From assembly GCF_007991635.1 (NCBI RefSeq), contig NZ_BJYS01000002.1:124001-188000 (forward strand): a DNA stretch of 64,000 bases. Direction: 5' to 3'. Position numbers and translations under genes: made by a program. Below, piece by piece: positions 43,450 through 51,791 of this stretch. This DNA comes from Adhaeribacter aerolatus. GTDB taxonomy: Bacteria > Bacteroidota > Bacteroidia > Cytophagales > Hymenobacteraceae. Each line of letters starts with the position of its first letter. Positions within the stretch are counted from its first letter, which is position 1. The notes under the pieces are model-generated. The model made no database searches and was not told the DNA's origin. It worked only from the letters and a program-made list of their open reading frames with translations.

Positions 43450-43476
43450 AGTTTGCCGGATTAAAAATCAGAAAAG

Positions 43477-44097
43477 ATGAAGAAGAAAGCCCTGATTTTA
43501 GATTTAGATAATACCATTTACCCTGTTTCGTCTATTGGCGAGGCATTATTTAAGTCATTATTCGAACTTATTAAGCAGAGTGGCGAATATTTCGGTGACT
43601 TTAAAGAAATCAAGCAGGAAATTATGCGGACGCCCTTTCAGAAAGTTGCTGCCGATTTTAAGTTTAGTAGCCAATTAACCGCAGCGGGCACCGAATTATT
43701 ACAAGATCTGACTTATGATGAACCGATGTTTGCTTTTGAAGATTACACTGAGATTAAAAATATACCCTGTACAAAGTTTTTAGTTACTACCGGTTTTATT
43801 AAGCTGCAGCGAAGTAAAGTAGAACAACTCGGTATAGAAAAAGACTTTGCCGAAATTCATATCGTCGATCCCCGGACATCAAACAAAACGAAGAAAGATA
43901 TTTTTCAGGATATATTAAACAGGTATAATTATAACCAGGCCGATGTACTGGTGGTAGGGGATGACCGGAATTCCGAAATAAAAGCAGCGACTGAATTAGG
44001 CATCGATACCGTGTTATACGACAAATTGAATTTCAATCCGGATATTACGTCGCCGAATAAAATATCTGATTTCAGGCAGCTCAAAGATTTTGTTTAA
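43477..44097 (+). CDS. HAD family hydrolase (pyrimidine 5'-nucleotidase-like)
   Basis: 206 residues. Motif I DLDNT (Asp9 nucleophile, Asp11), motif II Thr in LVTTGF, motif III Lys near NKTKKDIF, and motif IV VVGDDRNSEI are all visible, with a small helical cap at about 20-80. HAD enzymes of this type dephosphorylate nucleotides or sugar phosphates. The substrate is unknown, and the annotated subclass is only a best guess. It is 27 bp after the DUF5996 gene and 75 bp before the toxin-antitoxin pair. Confidence 0.88.
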   Translation: MKKKALILDLDNTIYPVSSIGEALFKSLFELIKQSGEYFGDFKEIKQEIMRTPFQKVAADFKFSSQLTAAGTELLQDLTYDEPMFAFEDYTEIKNIPCTKFLVTTGFIKLQRSKVEQLGIEKDFAEIHIVDPRTSNKTKKDIFQDILNRYNYNQADVLVVGDDRNSEIKAATELGIDTVLYDKLNFNPDITSPNKISDFRQLKDFV

Positions 44098-44172
44098 TCA
44101 GGGTAGCATGAGGGTGATAATTTAATAGACGGTTGAGTAAAATAGTATTATCAGGATTTTAAAGTTCCTTAT

Positions 44173-44466
44173 ATGTTAACGGCGCAAGACTTAGAAAGAA
44201 AGTTGAAAGAAATTAGACCTTACCTGAGAGAAAGATTTCAGGTAAACGAAATTGGTTATTTTGGTTCATTCGCCGAGAATAAACAAACGGAAGAAAGTGA
44301 TATAGATATTTTGGTTAATTTCTCTATAACTCCTGGATGGGAGTTCTTTACTTTGGAAGAATATTTAGAAAATACCTTTAACCGGAAGATTGATTTAGTA
44401 ACAAAAGCAGCTCTGAGGAACCAGCTTAAAGAACGAATATTAAAACAGGTTAAGTACATTGACTAA
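44173..44466 (+). CDS. mntA: MntA-type nucleotidyltransferase antitoxin
   Basis: 97 residues. The minimal nucleotidyltransferase motif GSX10DXD is intact: GSFAENKQTEESDIDILV near residues 35-52. The tail FNRKIDLVTKAAL, with its Asp, is the third acidic strand. MntA proteins inactivate the HepT toxin by adding AMP to a Tyr next to its RX4H site. The stop overlaps the possible TTG start of the hepT reading frame, the usual coupling for this pair. The antitoxin is intact although the toxin gene is interrupted. Confidence 0.88.
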   Translation: MLTAQDLERKLKEIRPYLRERFQVNEIGYFGSFAENKQTEESDIDILVNFSITPGWEFFTLEEYLENTFNRKIDLVTKAALRNQLKERILKQVKYID

Positions 44467-44827
44467 GCAGCGCAGTTATATCTTATACTTGGAAGATATT
44501 CAAATTTCTATGATTCGCATCTAGGAGTACATTGCTAACCTTGATGTTAATTCGTTTAAGGAAGATTATAAAACTGTTGATGCGGTAATCAGAAACTTTG
44601 AGATTATTGGTGAAGCAACTAAAAATTTGCCTAAAGAAGTAAGAGGCAGGTATCCGGATACTCCCTGGGAAGAGATGTACAGATTGCGGAACAGAATAAG
44701 TCATGAATATTTTGGTATTGATTATCAAATTATATGGCGCATTGCTACAGATTATCTTCCTAAGAATTTAAAACAGATCAACAAAATATTAATCAAAGAA
44801 CGAGCACGTACCCCTGATAATAACTAA
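44459..44827 (+). pseudogene. hepT: HepT-type toxin (DUF86) gene with an in-frame TAG stop
   Basis: Reading from a TTG at 44459, which overlaps the mntA stop, gives a HepT-like sequence of 122 codons interrupted by TAG at 44522-44524 (codon 22). Past the stop, the frame continues without shift as EYIANLDVNSFKED and VDAVIRNFEIIGEA, typical HepT helices. RNRISHEYF then carries the RX4H active site and adjacent AMPylated Tyr. Everything else looks intact, so the loss is a single nonsense change. It could be a recent mutation, a sequencing error or rescued by read-through. A shorter product could start at TTG 44627, but it would lack half the helical bundle. Confidence 0.8.
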
Positions 44828-44924
44828 AAGCAGATGACTAAAAGAGTGCTTATAAATGCAAATTGAGTTCAATAATTTTAATAATAGAGAGTTGCCAGCA
44901 AACTTGTTAAATATTTTCCCTTAC

Positions 44925-46988
44925 ATGATTAAAAACCAATTCCTTCGGCCAGTAAAAAACTGGCTTTTGTTATGCCTTTTCTTAACAGGTAATCTGCACC
45001 TGGCTGCCCAGGGGCTGGAGGCTGAACTCCAGAATAATCTCAGTTACCAATTATTAATAAAATCGCCGGGAAACCCGGCCGAAGTATTTAACTTGAAAGT
45101 TGCTGCGGGGCAAAACCAATTGCAGATTGATAAAAATATGCCGGTGCGCGTAAGCCGGGAAGTGCGTGCCGTGGATGGTGGTGCGGAGTTAAACTTAACG
45201 GTAGAAGCCTTGTCTGATACTTATTTTAGTTTGCAGGGTAAGTTTCAGGTGCAGGGATTTAACTATGATACTTCTTACACGTTTTTGCCGGGTTTCTGGT
45301 ACCGCAAAAATTTGCGGTCGCCGGATAAAGCGCCTTCAGTAAGGGTTAGCAAAAACTGGATGGTGCGGGAAGACCGGTTAAGTGCGCCACTGGCCGGTAT
45401 ATTTGACCGGGAAAAACAAATGAGCTATTCGCTGGCCCGCCTGGACAAGGTAGATGAAATTGCCCTTGCGCCGCTGAACCAGGGCGAAGTAATATTAAGC
45501 GGCCGCACAGAACTGGGGGCCGTAGGATTTGGCGAAGAAAATGGGCAGCCTTACCTGGCTTTTGCCTACCCGTACCAGGAAGCGCCGCATACTTATTTTC
45601 GGAAACTTACTTTAGGACCGCCGGTAACCAGCTTCTTGTCCTTGAAAAAAGGGGAACGGGTTACGTTGCGCTACCGCCTGATGAAGTTTGCCGCCACCGA
45701 TTACGCCGATTACATGCGGCAGATCTGGACCCGATCTTACGATTTGTATCAGCCCAAACCCGTAACAGAAAATAAATTTTCGGATACCGAGGTAAAAAAT
45801 ATTCTGGCCAAATTTTACAAGCAGTCGTTCGTAACGGCCGGTAACTTAAAAGGTTTTTCGGGAATTCATTTGCAAACGCATGTGGTAGAGAAAAAGCCGG
45901 TGCTGGAGGTTGGCTTTATTGGCCGGGTGCTGCTGAATGCTTTTAATGCTCTGGAATACGGCGAGCAGCACCAGGATCAGGAATTAAAGAACATAGCCTA
46001 CGACGTAATGAACAGCTACGAGCAAAATGGCTTTGCCCCAACCGGGTTTTTCCGGGAGGTAGTGGATGCGGAGAAAAATACCGAAGCTACCACTTATTCT
46101 ATCCGGCGGCAGTCGGAGGGTGTATACGCGGCTTTGCTCTACCTCGATTATGAAAAACAGAAAGGACGGCACCATAAAGTGTGGGAAGAGAAAATCCGGC
46201 GGTTACTGGATATTATGTTGCAGTTGCAGTCCCGGGACGGCAGCTTCCCGCGTAAGTTTAAAGGCGACCGGCAATTGGTTGACGCTACCGGCGGCAGTTC
46301 GCCTTCGGCGGTTCTACCCCTGGTAATGGGCTTTAAATATTTCGGCGATACCAATTACCTGAACGCGGCGCGGCAGGTGATTGATTACCAGGAACGGGAA
46401 ATTATTTCTAAATCCGATTATTTTTCGTCTACCCTCGATGCGGACTGCGAAGACAAAGAAGCCTCGTTGTATGCGGCTACCGCACTTTATTACATGGCCA
46501 TGGTAACCAAAGGCAAGGAGCAGGAACGCTACGTAAACTTAGCTCGTCAGGCGGCTTATTTTACGTTGTCGTGGTATTATCTCTGGGATGTGCCATTTGC
46601 GCCGGGTCAGATGCTCGGCGACGTGGGTTTAAAAAGTCGCGGCTGGGGCAACGTATCCGTAGAAAATAACCACATCGATGTTTTTATTTTCGAATTTGAT
46701 GAGGTGCTGAAATGGCTGGCCCAGGAAACCAAAGAGCAGCGTTTTACCGATTTTGCCAACGTTATCCGAACATCGATGCGCGAACAATTATTGCCTTACC
46801 AGGGCCACATGGTAGGCATTGCCAAAGAAGGTTACTACCCCGAAGTGGTGCAGCACACGCAATGGGATTACGGCCATTTTGGTAAAGGCTTTTATAATTT
46901 ACACTTCGCGCCCGGCTGGACCGTCGCTTCAATCTGGGAACTCCTCACCGATGAACGGGCTAAGACTTATTTAACCCGGAAGCGTTAA
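44925..46988 (+). CDS. Large secreted protein with a helical-toroid-like C-terminal half, unknown function
   Basis: 687 residues from ATG at 44925. The open frame begins at 44856, but the later Met gives a clean signal peptide (MIKNQFLRPVKNW, a hydrophobic core, then LHLAAQG). Residues about 25-290 are rich in beta-strands (SYTFLPGFWYRKNL, ARLDKVDEIALAPL). Residues about 300-680 are helical with repeated aromatic/Gly pairs (GFIGRVLLNAFNALEYG, YSIRRQSEGVYAALLYLDYE, LDADCEDKEASLYAATALYYMAM). This resembles an (alpha/alpha)6 barrel found in many glycoside hydrolases, lyases and epimerases. I do not recognise the family. It may work with the neighbouring glycan locus. Confidence 0.55.
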   Translation: MIKNQFLRPVKNWLLLCLFLTGNLHLAAQGLEAELQNNLSYQLLIKSPGNPAEVFNLKVAAGQNQLQIDKNMPVRVSREVRAVDGGAELNLTVEALSDTYFSLQGKFQVQGFNYDTSYTFLPGFWYRKNLRSPDKAPSVRVSKNWMVREDRLSAPLAGIFDREKQMSYSLARLDKVDEIALAPLNQGEVILSGRTELGAVGFGEENGQPYLAFAYPYQEAPHTYFRKLTLGPPVTSFLSLKKGERVTLRYRLMKFAATDYADYMRQIWTRSYDLYQPKPVTENKFSDTEVKNILAKFYKQSFVTAGNLKGFSGIHLQTHVVEKKPVLEVGFIGRVLLNAFNALEYGEQHQDQELKNIAYDVMNSYEQNGFAPTGFFREVVDAEKNTEATTYSIRRQSEGVYAALLYLDYEKQKGRHHKVWEEKIRRLLDIMLQLQSRDGSFPRKFKGDRQLVDATGGSSPSAVLPLVMGFKYFGDTNYLNAARQVIDYQEREIISKSDYFSSTLDADCEDKEASLYAATALYYMAMVTKGKEQERYVNLARQAAYFTLSWYYLWDVPFAPGQMLGDVGLKSRGWGNVSVENNHIDVFIFEFDEVLKWLAQETKEQRFTDFANVIRTSMREQLLPYQGHMVGIAKEGYYPEVVQHTQWDYGHFGKGFYNLHFAPGWTVASIWELLTDERAKTYLTRKR

Positions 46989-47028
46989 GCAACCTATTCT
47001 AATCAGAGAAAAGTACTTCTAGTAACAA

Positions 47029-47085
47029 AAAAGAGGAGGAAGCAGACTAAAAAATATTAGCCTGTTTCCTCCTCTTCTTTATTTT
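47029..47085 (+). terminator. Terminator after the 44925 gene
   Basis: AAAGAGGAGGAAGCAG pairs with the segment ending TTTCCTCCTCTT over 11-12 bp, followed by TTATTTTAT. Confidence 0.75.
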
Positions 47086-47144
47086 ATTACCGGAAAATAT
47101 TCGGTTCTGGTAGAACCCAGTGTTAAAAAATATTAAGTCCGAAT

Positions 47145-47221
47145 AATCCAACCCTGTCATTCATGAGGAGCCTATCTAGCATTAAGCCAATAAGTTGCCT
47201 CCTGAATGACAAGGTTGGATT
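47145..47221. repeat. Dispersed palindromic repeat, copy C (longest)
   Basis: Inverse orientation relative to copy A. The palindrome reaches outward to AATCCAACC (47145-47153) and GGTTGGATT (47213-47221), so the element is at least 77 bp. It lies between convergent genes. Confidence 0.85.
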
Positions 47222-47249
47222 GCTTGTACAAAAGCCTCTTCGGCTCTCC

Positions 47250-47978
47250 TTAAGTCCGCGGGGCTGGGTAATTATCCCATGTCATTATTTGGCCGCGTTC
47301 TTCATTTTTGAGGCATTGGGCGAGGGTTTTCTCGTCATAGGCCAAACTATATTGTTTCAGGACCTCATCTGGCACACCATCCCAGGCGTTAGGGTTATTG
47401 CCTTTGTATTCCATGTCTTCAATGCCCATTTTGCTGGAGAAAAACCCGGTAGCGGTTAAGTTGCGCATCTGGTTAAAAAAAGCAACGCCTTGGGTATTCT
47501 CGGGTTTGGCTTGCTCCGGGTAGGCAATCATATCAACCAGTTCTAGGCGCTGTTCTTTGCTGGCATCTACAAACGATTTACCAAACAGCTTGTTTGATTT
47601 AATATCTAACCAGCGCAGACCGCCCCGCATGGGTGTCTGAAGTTCCGGCCGGTCTTTAACAATAAACTCTATAAAGGCGGGTACACCGGCATCGGAAGCA
47701 CTACCCGAGCGGTTATCAGCCGGAATAATAATATCGCCTAATACCGTAATGGTCGCCAGTTCAGCTTCCGTTAAAAATTTCTCTTCCATTAAGCGGGCAT
47801 CCCGCTCTTTTTCTTCCGGGGTACGGCCGTAGAGGTCCGACTTAGCATCGCGCTTAACAGACTGGGTGCTTTTTTCGTCGGTTTTTTTATCGCAGCCTAC
47901 CAGCAGGGTACCCGCTCCCAGCGTACCGGCACCCAGGGTACCAATCGCCAGCGCTTTCAGGGATTCTCTTCTATCCAT
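47250..47978 (-). CDS. Gluconate 2-dehydrogenase subunit 3 family protein (Tat lipoprotein)
   Basis: 242 residues. The N-terminus has twin arginines (DRRESLKALAIG), a Gly-rich hydrophobic core and a lipobox LVGC (Cys29), so it is exported folded and then lipidated. A charged linker follows and then the subunit-3 domain (LTEAELATITVLGDIIIPADN, GVPAFIEFIVKDRP, KQYSLAYDEKTLAQC). This small subunit is needed for export and stability of the partner dehydrogenase. The GMC oxidoreductase gene ends 18 bp upstream, so the two form an operon with the large subunit first. No cytochrome c subunit is coded here. Confidence 0.92.
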   Translation of the reverse strand: MDRRESLKALAIGTLGAGTLGAGTLLVGCDKKTDEKSTQSVKRDAKSDLYGRTPEEKERDARLMEEKFLTEAELATITVLGDIIIPADNRSGSASDAGVPAFIEFIVKDRPELQTPMRGGLRWLDIKSNKLFGKSFVDASKEQRLELVDMIAYPEQAKPENTQGVAFFNQMRNLTATGFFSSKMGIEDMEYKGNNPNAWDGVPDEVLKQYSLAYDEKTLAQCLKNEERGQIMTWDNYPAPRT

Positions 47979-47996
47979 AATATATTATTCGTAATA

Positions 47997-49742
47997 CTAG
48001 GTTACAATATTTCTCTTTTTAACCTCATCCAGCAGGTATTCCGAAGCCCGCATCGATAAAGCCATAATGGTCCAGGTTGGATTTTTATCGGCTTGCGATA
48101 CAAACGGCCCGCCATCCACTACAAACAGGTTGTTAACTTCGTGCGCCTGGCAGAATTTATTTAATACCGAGCGTTTCGGGTCGTTGCCCATGCGGGTAGT
48201 ACCCACTTCGTGAATAATGCGTCCCGGTGCTTCCAAACCATATTTTTGATCGGCACCTGGTTTATTGCCCATAGCTACGCCGCCCATGGCATCAATAATT
48301 GCCTCGAAGGTATCCTGCATGTGCTTGGCCTGTTTAACTTCGTGGTCGCTCCAGGTGTAGTTAAAACGCAGAACCGGAATACCGTATTTATCTACCACGT
48401 TCGGGTCTATTTCGCAATAATTATCTTCGCGGGCAATACATTCGCCGCGGCCGGCAAAGCCTACATTAGCGCCGTAAAAACGGCGGTAATCGTCTTTGAG
48501 CGAAGCACCGTAGCCACCAGCCGCTTTCATTTTACCGTCGCGGCCCGGATATTTACCGTTTAATCTTTCGATACCACCGCCAAAGCCGTACGATGGCATA
48601 CCCATGCCGCCGCCGTATTCAATGTGATAGCCCCGCGGGAAATCCAGTTTTTTGTTATCGAGCCACCACGGCGAATACACGTGCATACCGCCTACGCCAT
48701 CTTCGTTGTAGCGCTTACGATCCATCAGGTGCGGAATAAAAGCACTCCGGGAAGCACCGGTAGAATCGTGTAAATATTTACCAACCACGCCACTGGAATT
48801 AGCTAAACCGTTCGGGTGTGCTGCGGATTTGGAATTGAGTAAAAGCCGTGCCGATTCGCAGGCGCTGGCCGCCAGTATAATTACTTTACCGTTTACCTGG
48901 TAATCCTGCAGATCATCCCGGTCGGTATACAAAATACCCGTAGCTTTACCTGCTTTATCGGTAAGCACTTCGCGGGCCATGGCATTGGAATACAACGTTA
49001 CATTACCGGTGTTACGGGCTGGTTTTACCAGGCAGGTGCCCGCCGAGAAATCGGCATGAACCGAGCAAGCCCGGCCACACTGGCCGCAAAAGAAACAAGA
49101 ACCCCGCTCTTTGTTAATGGGGCGTGTGAGCATCGACTTGCGGGCTGGAATTACGGGAATGCCAATGCCGGTAGCCGCTTTTTTTATCATGAGCTCGTGC
49201 AAGCGCGGCTTCGGTGGCGGTAGAAAATAACCATCCGGATCGTTAACCAAGCCTTCGTTGGTGCCAAATACGCCTACCAGTTTATCTACCCGGTCGTAAT
49301 AAGGTTTTACATCTGCGTAAGAAATCGGCCAGTCGTCGCCGAGCCCGTCTACGCTTTTGTGTTTAAAGTCGTTAGGTCCGAAACGAAGGGCTATACGACC
49401 CCAGTGGTTGGTGCGGCCACCCGTCATGCGGGCCCGGAACCAGTCGAATTCGGTGCCGTTTTTGCGGGTGTAAGGTTCACCGTCTATTTCCCAGCCCCCG
49501 TAAGCGGCGTCAAAATCGCCGAAGGCCCGGGTAGTGCCGGCGCCACGCCGTGGCGATTGGTAAGACCATTTTAACTGGGTTTGCTGCTCCGGATTGGCCG
49601 GATCGTAATCGGGACCGGCTTCGAGCAAGGCTACTTTAACGCCGGCTTCTGCTAAAACTTTGGCCGCCATACCGCCTCCTGCGCCGGAACCTACAATTAC
49701 TACATCGTAAACCTCGCCCTTCTTTTTAATTTGAAATGCCAT
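47997..49742 (-). CDS. GMC family oxidoreductase with a possible Fe-S motif
   Basis: 581 residues, no signal peptide of its own. The FAD-binding VIVGSGAGGGMAAKVLAEAG starts at residue 15 and the family C-terminal HEVGTTRMGNDPKRSVLN and VVDGGPFVSQADKNPTWTIMA contain the catalytic His-Asn pair. An unusual stretch SCFFCGQCGRACSV has cysteines at 216, 219, 222 and 226 in a CxxCxxCxxxC spacing, as in ferredoxins. FAD glucose dehydrogenases of this branch carry a 3Fe-4S cluster in a similar place, so a cluster is likely. Export probably relies on the partner's Tat signal. Substrate: a sugar or sugar acid, unproved. Confidence 0.92.
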   Translation of the reverse strand: MAFQIKKKGEVYDVVIVGSGAGGGMAAKVLAEAGVKVALLEAGPDYDPANPEQQTQLKWSYQSPRRGAGTTRAFGDFDAAYGGWEIDGEPYTRKNGTEFDWFRARMTGGRTNHWGRIALRFGPNDFKHKSVDGLGDDWPISYADVKPYYDRVDKLVGVFGTNEGLVNDPDGYFLPPPKPRLHELMIKKAATGIGIPVIPARKSMLTRPINKERGSCFFCGQCGRACSVHADFSAGTCLVKPARNTGNVTLYSNAMAREVLTDKAGKATGILYTDRDDLQDYQVNGKVIILAASACESARLLLNSKSAAHPNGLANSSGVVGKYLHDSTGASRSAFIPHLMDRKRYNEDGVGGMHVYSPWWLDNKKLDFPRGYHIEYGGGMGMPSYGFGGGIERLNGKYPGRDGKMKAAGGYGASLKDDYRRFYGANVGFAGRGECIAREDNYCEIDPNVVDKYGIPVLRFNYTWSDHEVKQAKHMQDTFEAIIDAMGGVAMGNKPGADQKYGLEAPGRIIHEVGTTRMGNDPKRSVLNKFCQAHEVNNLFVVDGGPFVSQADKNPTWTIMALSMRASEYLLDEVKKRNIVT

Positions 49743-50174
49743 AAGTTGGTTTAATTGATTTTAGAGCTTTTAAATGGTGGATAGTTATTTTGTATCCGTG
49801 GTAAAATATTCAAGACTTTTTGAAATTATTCTTGGGATAAGCAGCAGCAGAAAATAATTCAGAATCAATCAGAATAACTATTTGTCCGCCTTATCAACCC
49901 GGATAAACCGGCAGGTGCTTCCAAAAAAGTTGTATTTCCCTCTTAATGCCTAACAGAAAAATTGCCAGTTTAAGTATACAAAATTTTTCCTGATATTTTA
50001 TTCCAGGACTTGATAATTCAGTAAATACCCAAAAATGGTAATATTTATTTTGTAAAAATTATGTTTAAAGATTCCTGACCGGAATTAGCTGCAGAAAGTA
50101 ACCGGAATAATTAAGGGGGTATCAGTGCCCCGGCCAGGTTTATGATGAGCCGGGGCGCTGTAAAATATAGCGCA
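49743..50174. other. Intergenic region between GMC and Gfo/Idh/MocA genes
   Basis: 432 AT-rich bp with no supported gene. It should hold the promoter of the GMC operon; I see no clear TAnnTTTG box. No terminator hairpin after the Gfo/Idh/MocA gene stands out. Confidence 0.3.
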
Positions 50175-51641
50175 TTAAACGCCTAAGCTCCAGCCCTGGC
50201 GGTAATTACGTTTTACAAACTGGTTCACGTCATCAAAGTTGGTTACGCGCATATTCTGGTTATCCCACAACATTTTAAGGTTGCTGCCGGGGTAATCAAA
50301 GCCATTACCATTGGCCCGCGGTTTCGGTAGATCCGCACCCCGGATAGCCAGGTTAGCCATTAAAATTGCTTCGGTTAACGGACCAGCCATTTCAAACGGC
50401 GAGCTCATTTCTTTTTTACCGTAGCCGGCTATGGCGCCTTCTACCCACTGGGCATAATGGCCGTCGGCACTACCCGGTACGCGCGCGTAGGTTTGTTTTA
50501 CCTGTACTTCCTGCATGCGGGTAAGGGGTAGCAGACGTGGGTTAGCGGCATACTCGCTGGCCATCATTTTGCCTTTGGTGCCAACAAATAAAATACCGCT
50601 GTTGCCATCGCCAAATAATTCATTCGGGCCTAATTCCTCGGGTCGCTCGGGCTTAATGCCGCCATCCATCCAGTGCATGGTTATGGGGCCTTTGGTTTTG
50701 CTGGTTTTCGGGAAGGTTAAAGTAGCATGGCTGGAAGGCGGCGGACTATCCTGGAAAGTTCCCCGCTTGCCCCAATCTACAAAAACACTGCCTACACTGG
50801 CCTGCACATCAGAAGCGTATTTCAGGTCGAGTATTCTAAAAGGCGCTTCCATCAGGTGGCAACCTAAATCGCCGAGGGCACCGGTGCCGTAATCCCACCA
50901 GCCCCGCCAGCTGCGCGGTACTACTTTATCTACGTATTCTTTATAAGGCGCCGTACCCAGCCATAAATCCCAGTTCAGTTCTTTCGGAACCGGTGCGGTT
51001 GTGCTGGGCCACGGCACGCCCTGGGGCCAGATGGGCCGGTTGGTCCAGAGATAAACCGATTCCACGTCGCCAATAATGCCGGCGTTAAACCACTCGTGCA
51101 GTTGCCGGACGCCATCGCCGGAAGCGCCCTGGTTACCCATTTGGGTTACTACTTTGTAGCGCTTGGCCGCTTCGGTTAACTTACGGGCTTCGTAAATATC
51201 GTGGGCCATGGGTTTTTGCACGTACACGTGTTTGCCTAATTGCATGGCGGCCATGGTTACTACCGCGTGCGTATGGTCGGGCGTAGATACGGATACGGCA
51301 TCGAATTTTTTGGCCTCTTTATCAAACATCTCCCGCCAGTCTTTGTAATATTTGGCTTTGGGGAAATTTGTAACGGAAGTGGCGGCCTGGCGGTCATCTA
51401 CATCGCAGAGATAAGCAATATCGGCTTTCCCGCTTTTGTAGAAAGAGTCGATATCGGAACGGCCTTTACCACCCACGCCAACCGCTGCAATTACCAACTT
51501 GTCGCTGGGGGCTAAAAAGCCTTTGCCGCCCAAAACGTGGCGGGGTACAATCATAAAGCTGGCGGCGGTTACCGCAGCGGCTTTTATAAAATCCCGGCGG
51601 GTAGGTGCCGATTTTTCCTGGTTTGTAAAGTCTTTTTCCAT
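50175..51641 (-). CDS. Gfo/Idh/MocA family oxidoreductase, Tat-exported
   Basis: 488 residues. A Tat signal is seen at 15-42 (TRRDFIKAAAVTAASFMIV). The NAD(P) Rossmann domain starts with AAVGVGGKGRSDIDSF near 52-68. Instead of the usual EKP, the loop reads VYVQKPMAHD, common in this exported branch. A GFO_IDH_MocA C-terminal domain follows (about 210-400). Such enzymes oxidise or reduce sugars or derivatives; exported members may carry a tightly bound cofactor. It stands between SusCD (upstream, with terminator) and the GMC pair, which makes a common periplasmic sugar-oxidation theme likely. Substrate unknown. Confidence 0.92.
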   Translation of the reverse strand: MEKDFTNQEKSAPTRRDFIKAAAVTAASFMIVPRHVLGGKGFLAPSDKLVIAAVGVGGKGRSDIDSFYKSGKADIAYLCDVDDRQAATSVTNFPKAKYYKDWREMFDKEAKKFDAVSVSTPDHTHAVVTMAAMQLGKHVYVQKPMAHDIYEARKLTEAAKRYKVVTQMGNQGASGDGVRQLHEWFNAGIIGDVESVYLWTNRPIWPQGVPWPSTTAPVPKELNWDLWLGTAPYKEYVDKVVPRSWRGWWDYGTGALGDLGCHLMEAPFRILDLKYASDVQASVGSVFVDWGKRGTFQDSPPPSSHATLTFPKTSKTKGPITMHWMDGGIKPERPEELGPNELFGDGNSGILFVGTKGKMMASEYAANPRLLPLTRMQEVQVKQTYARVPGSADGHYAQWVEGAIAGYGKKEMSSPFEMAGPLTEAILMANLAIRGADLPKPRANGNGFDYPGSNLKMLWDNQNMRVTNFDDVNQFVKRNYRQGWSLGV

Positions 51642-51748
51642 TTTATATCGTTATAAATTTTACCTGAATAATGGTACAAATAGGTTTGCGTAGCATACTA
51701 ACCTAAATGCCGCTTAATATCTTAAATATAAGGCTTTAAATAAAAATT

Positions 51749-51779
51749 AAAAACCTGGTACGCATTGTACCAGGTTTTT
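51749..51779 (-). terminator. Terminator of the SusC-SusD operon
   Basis: AAACCTGGTAC (51751-51761) pairs perfectly with GTACCAGGTTT (51767-51777), flanked by A- and T-runs, 12 bp past the SusD stop. It separates SusCD from the Gfo/Idh/MocA promoter. Confidence 0.85.
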
Positions 51780-51791
51780 ATATTACATCCG

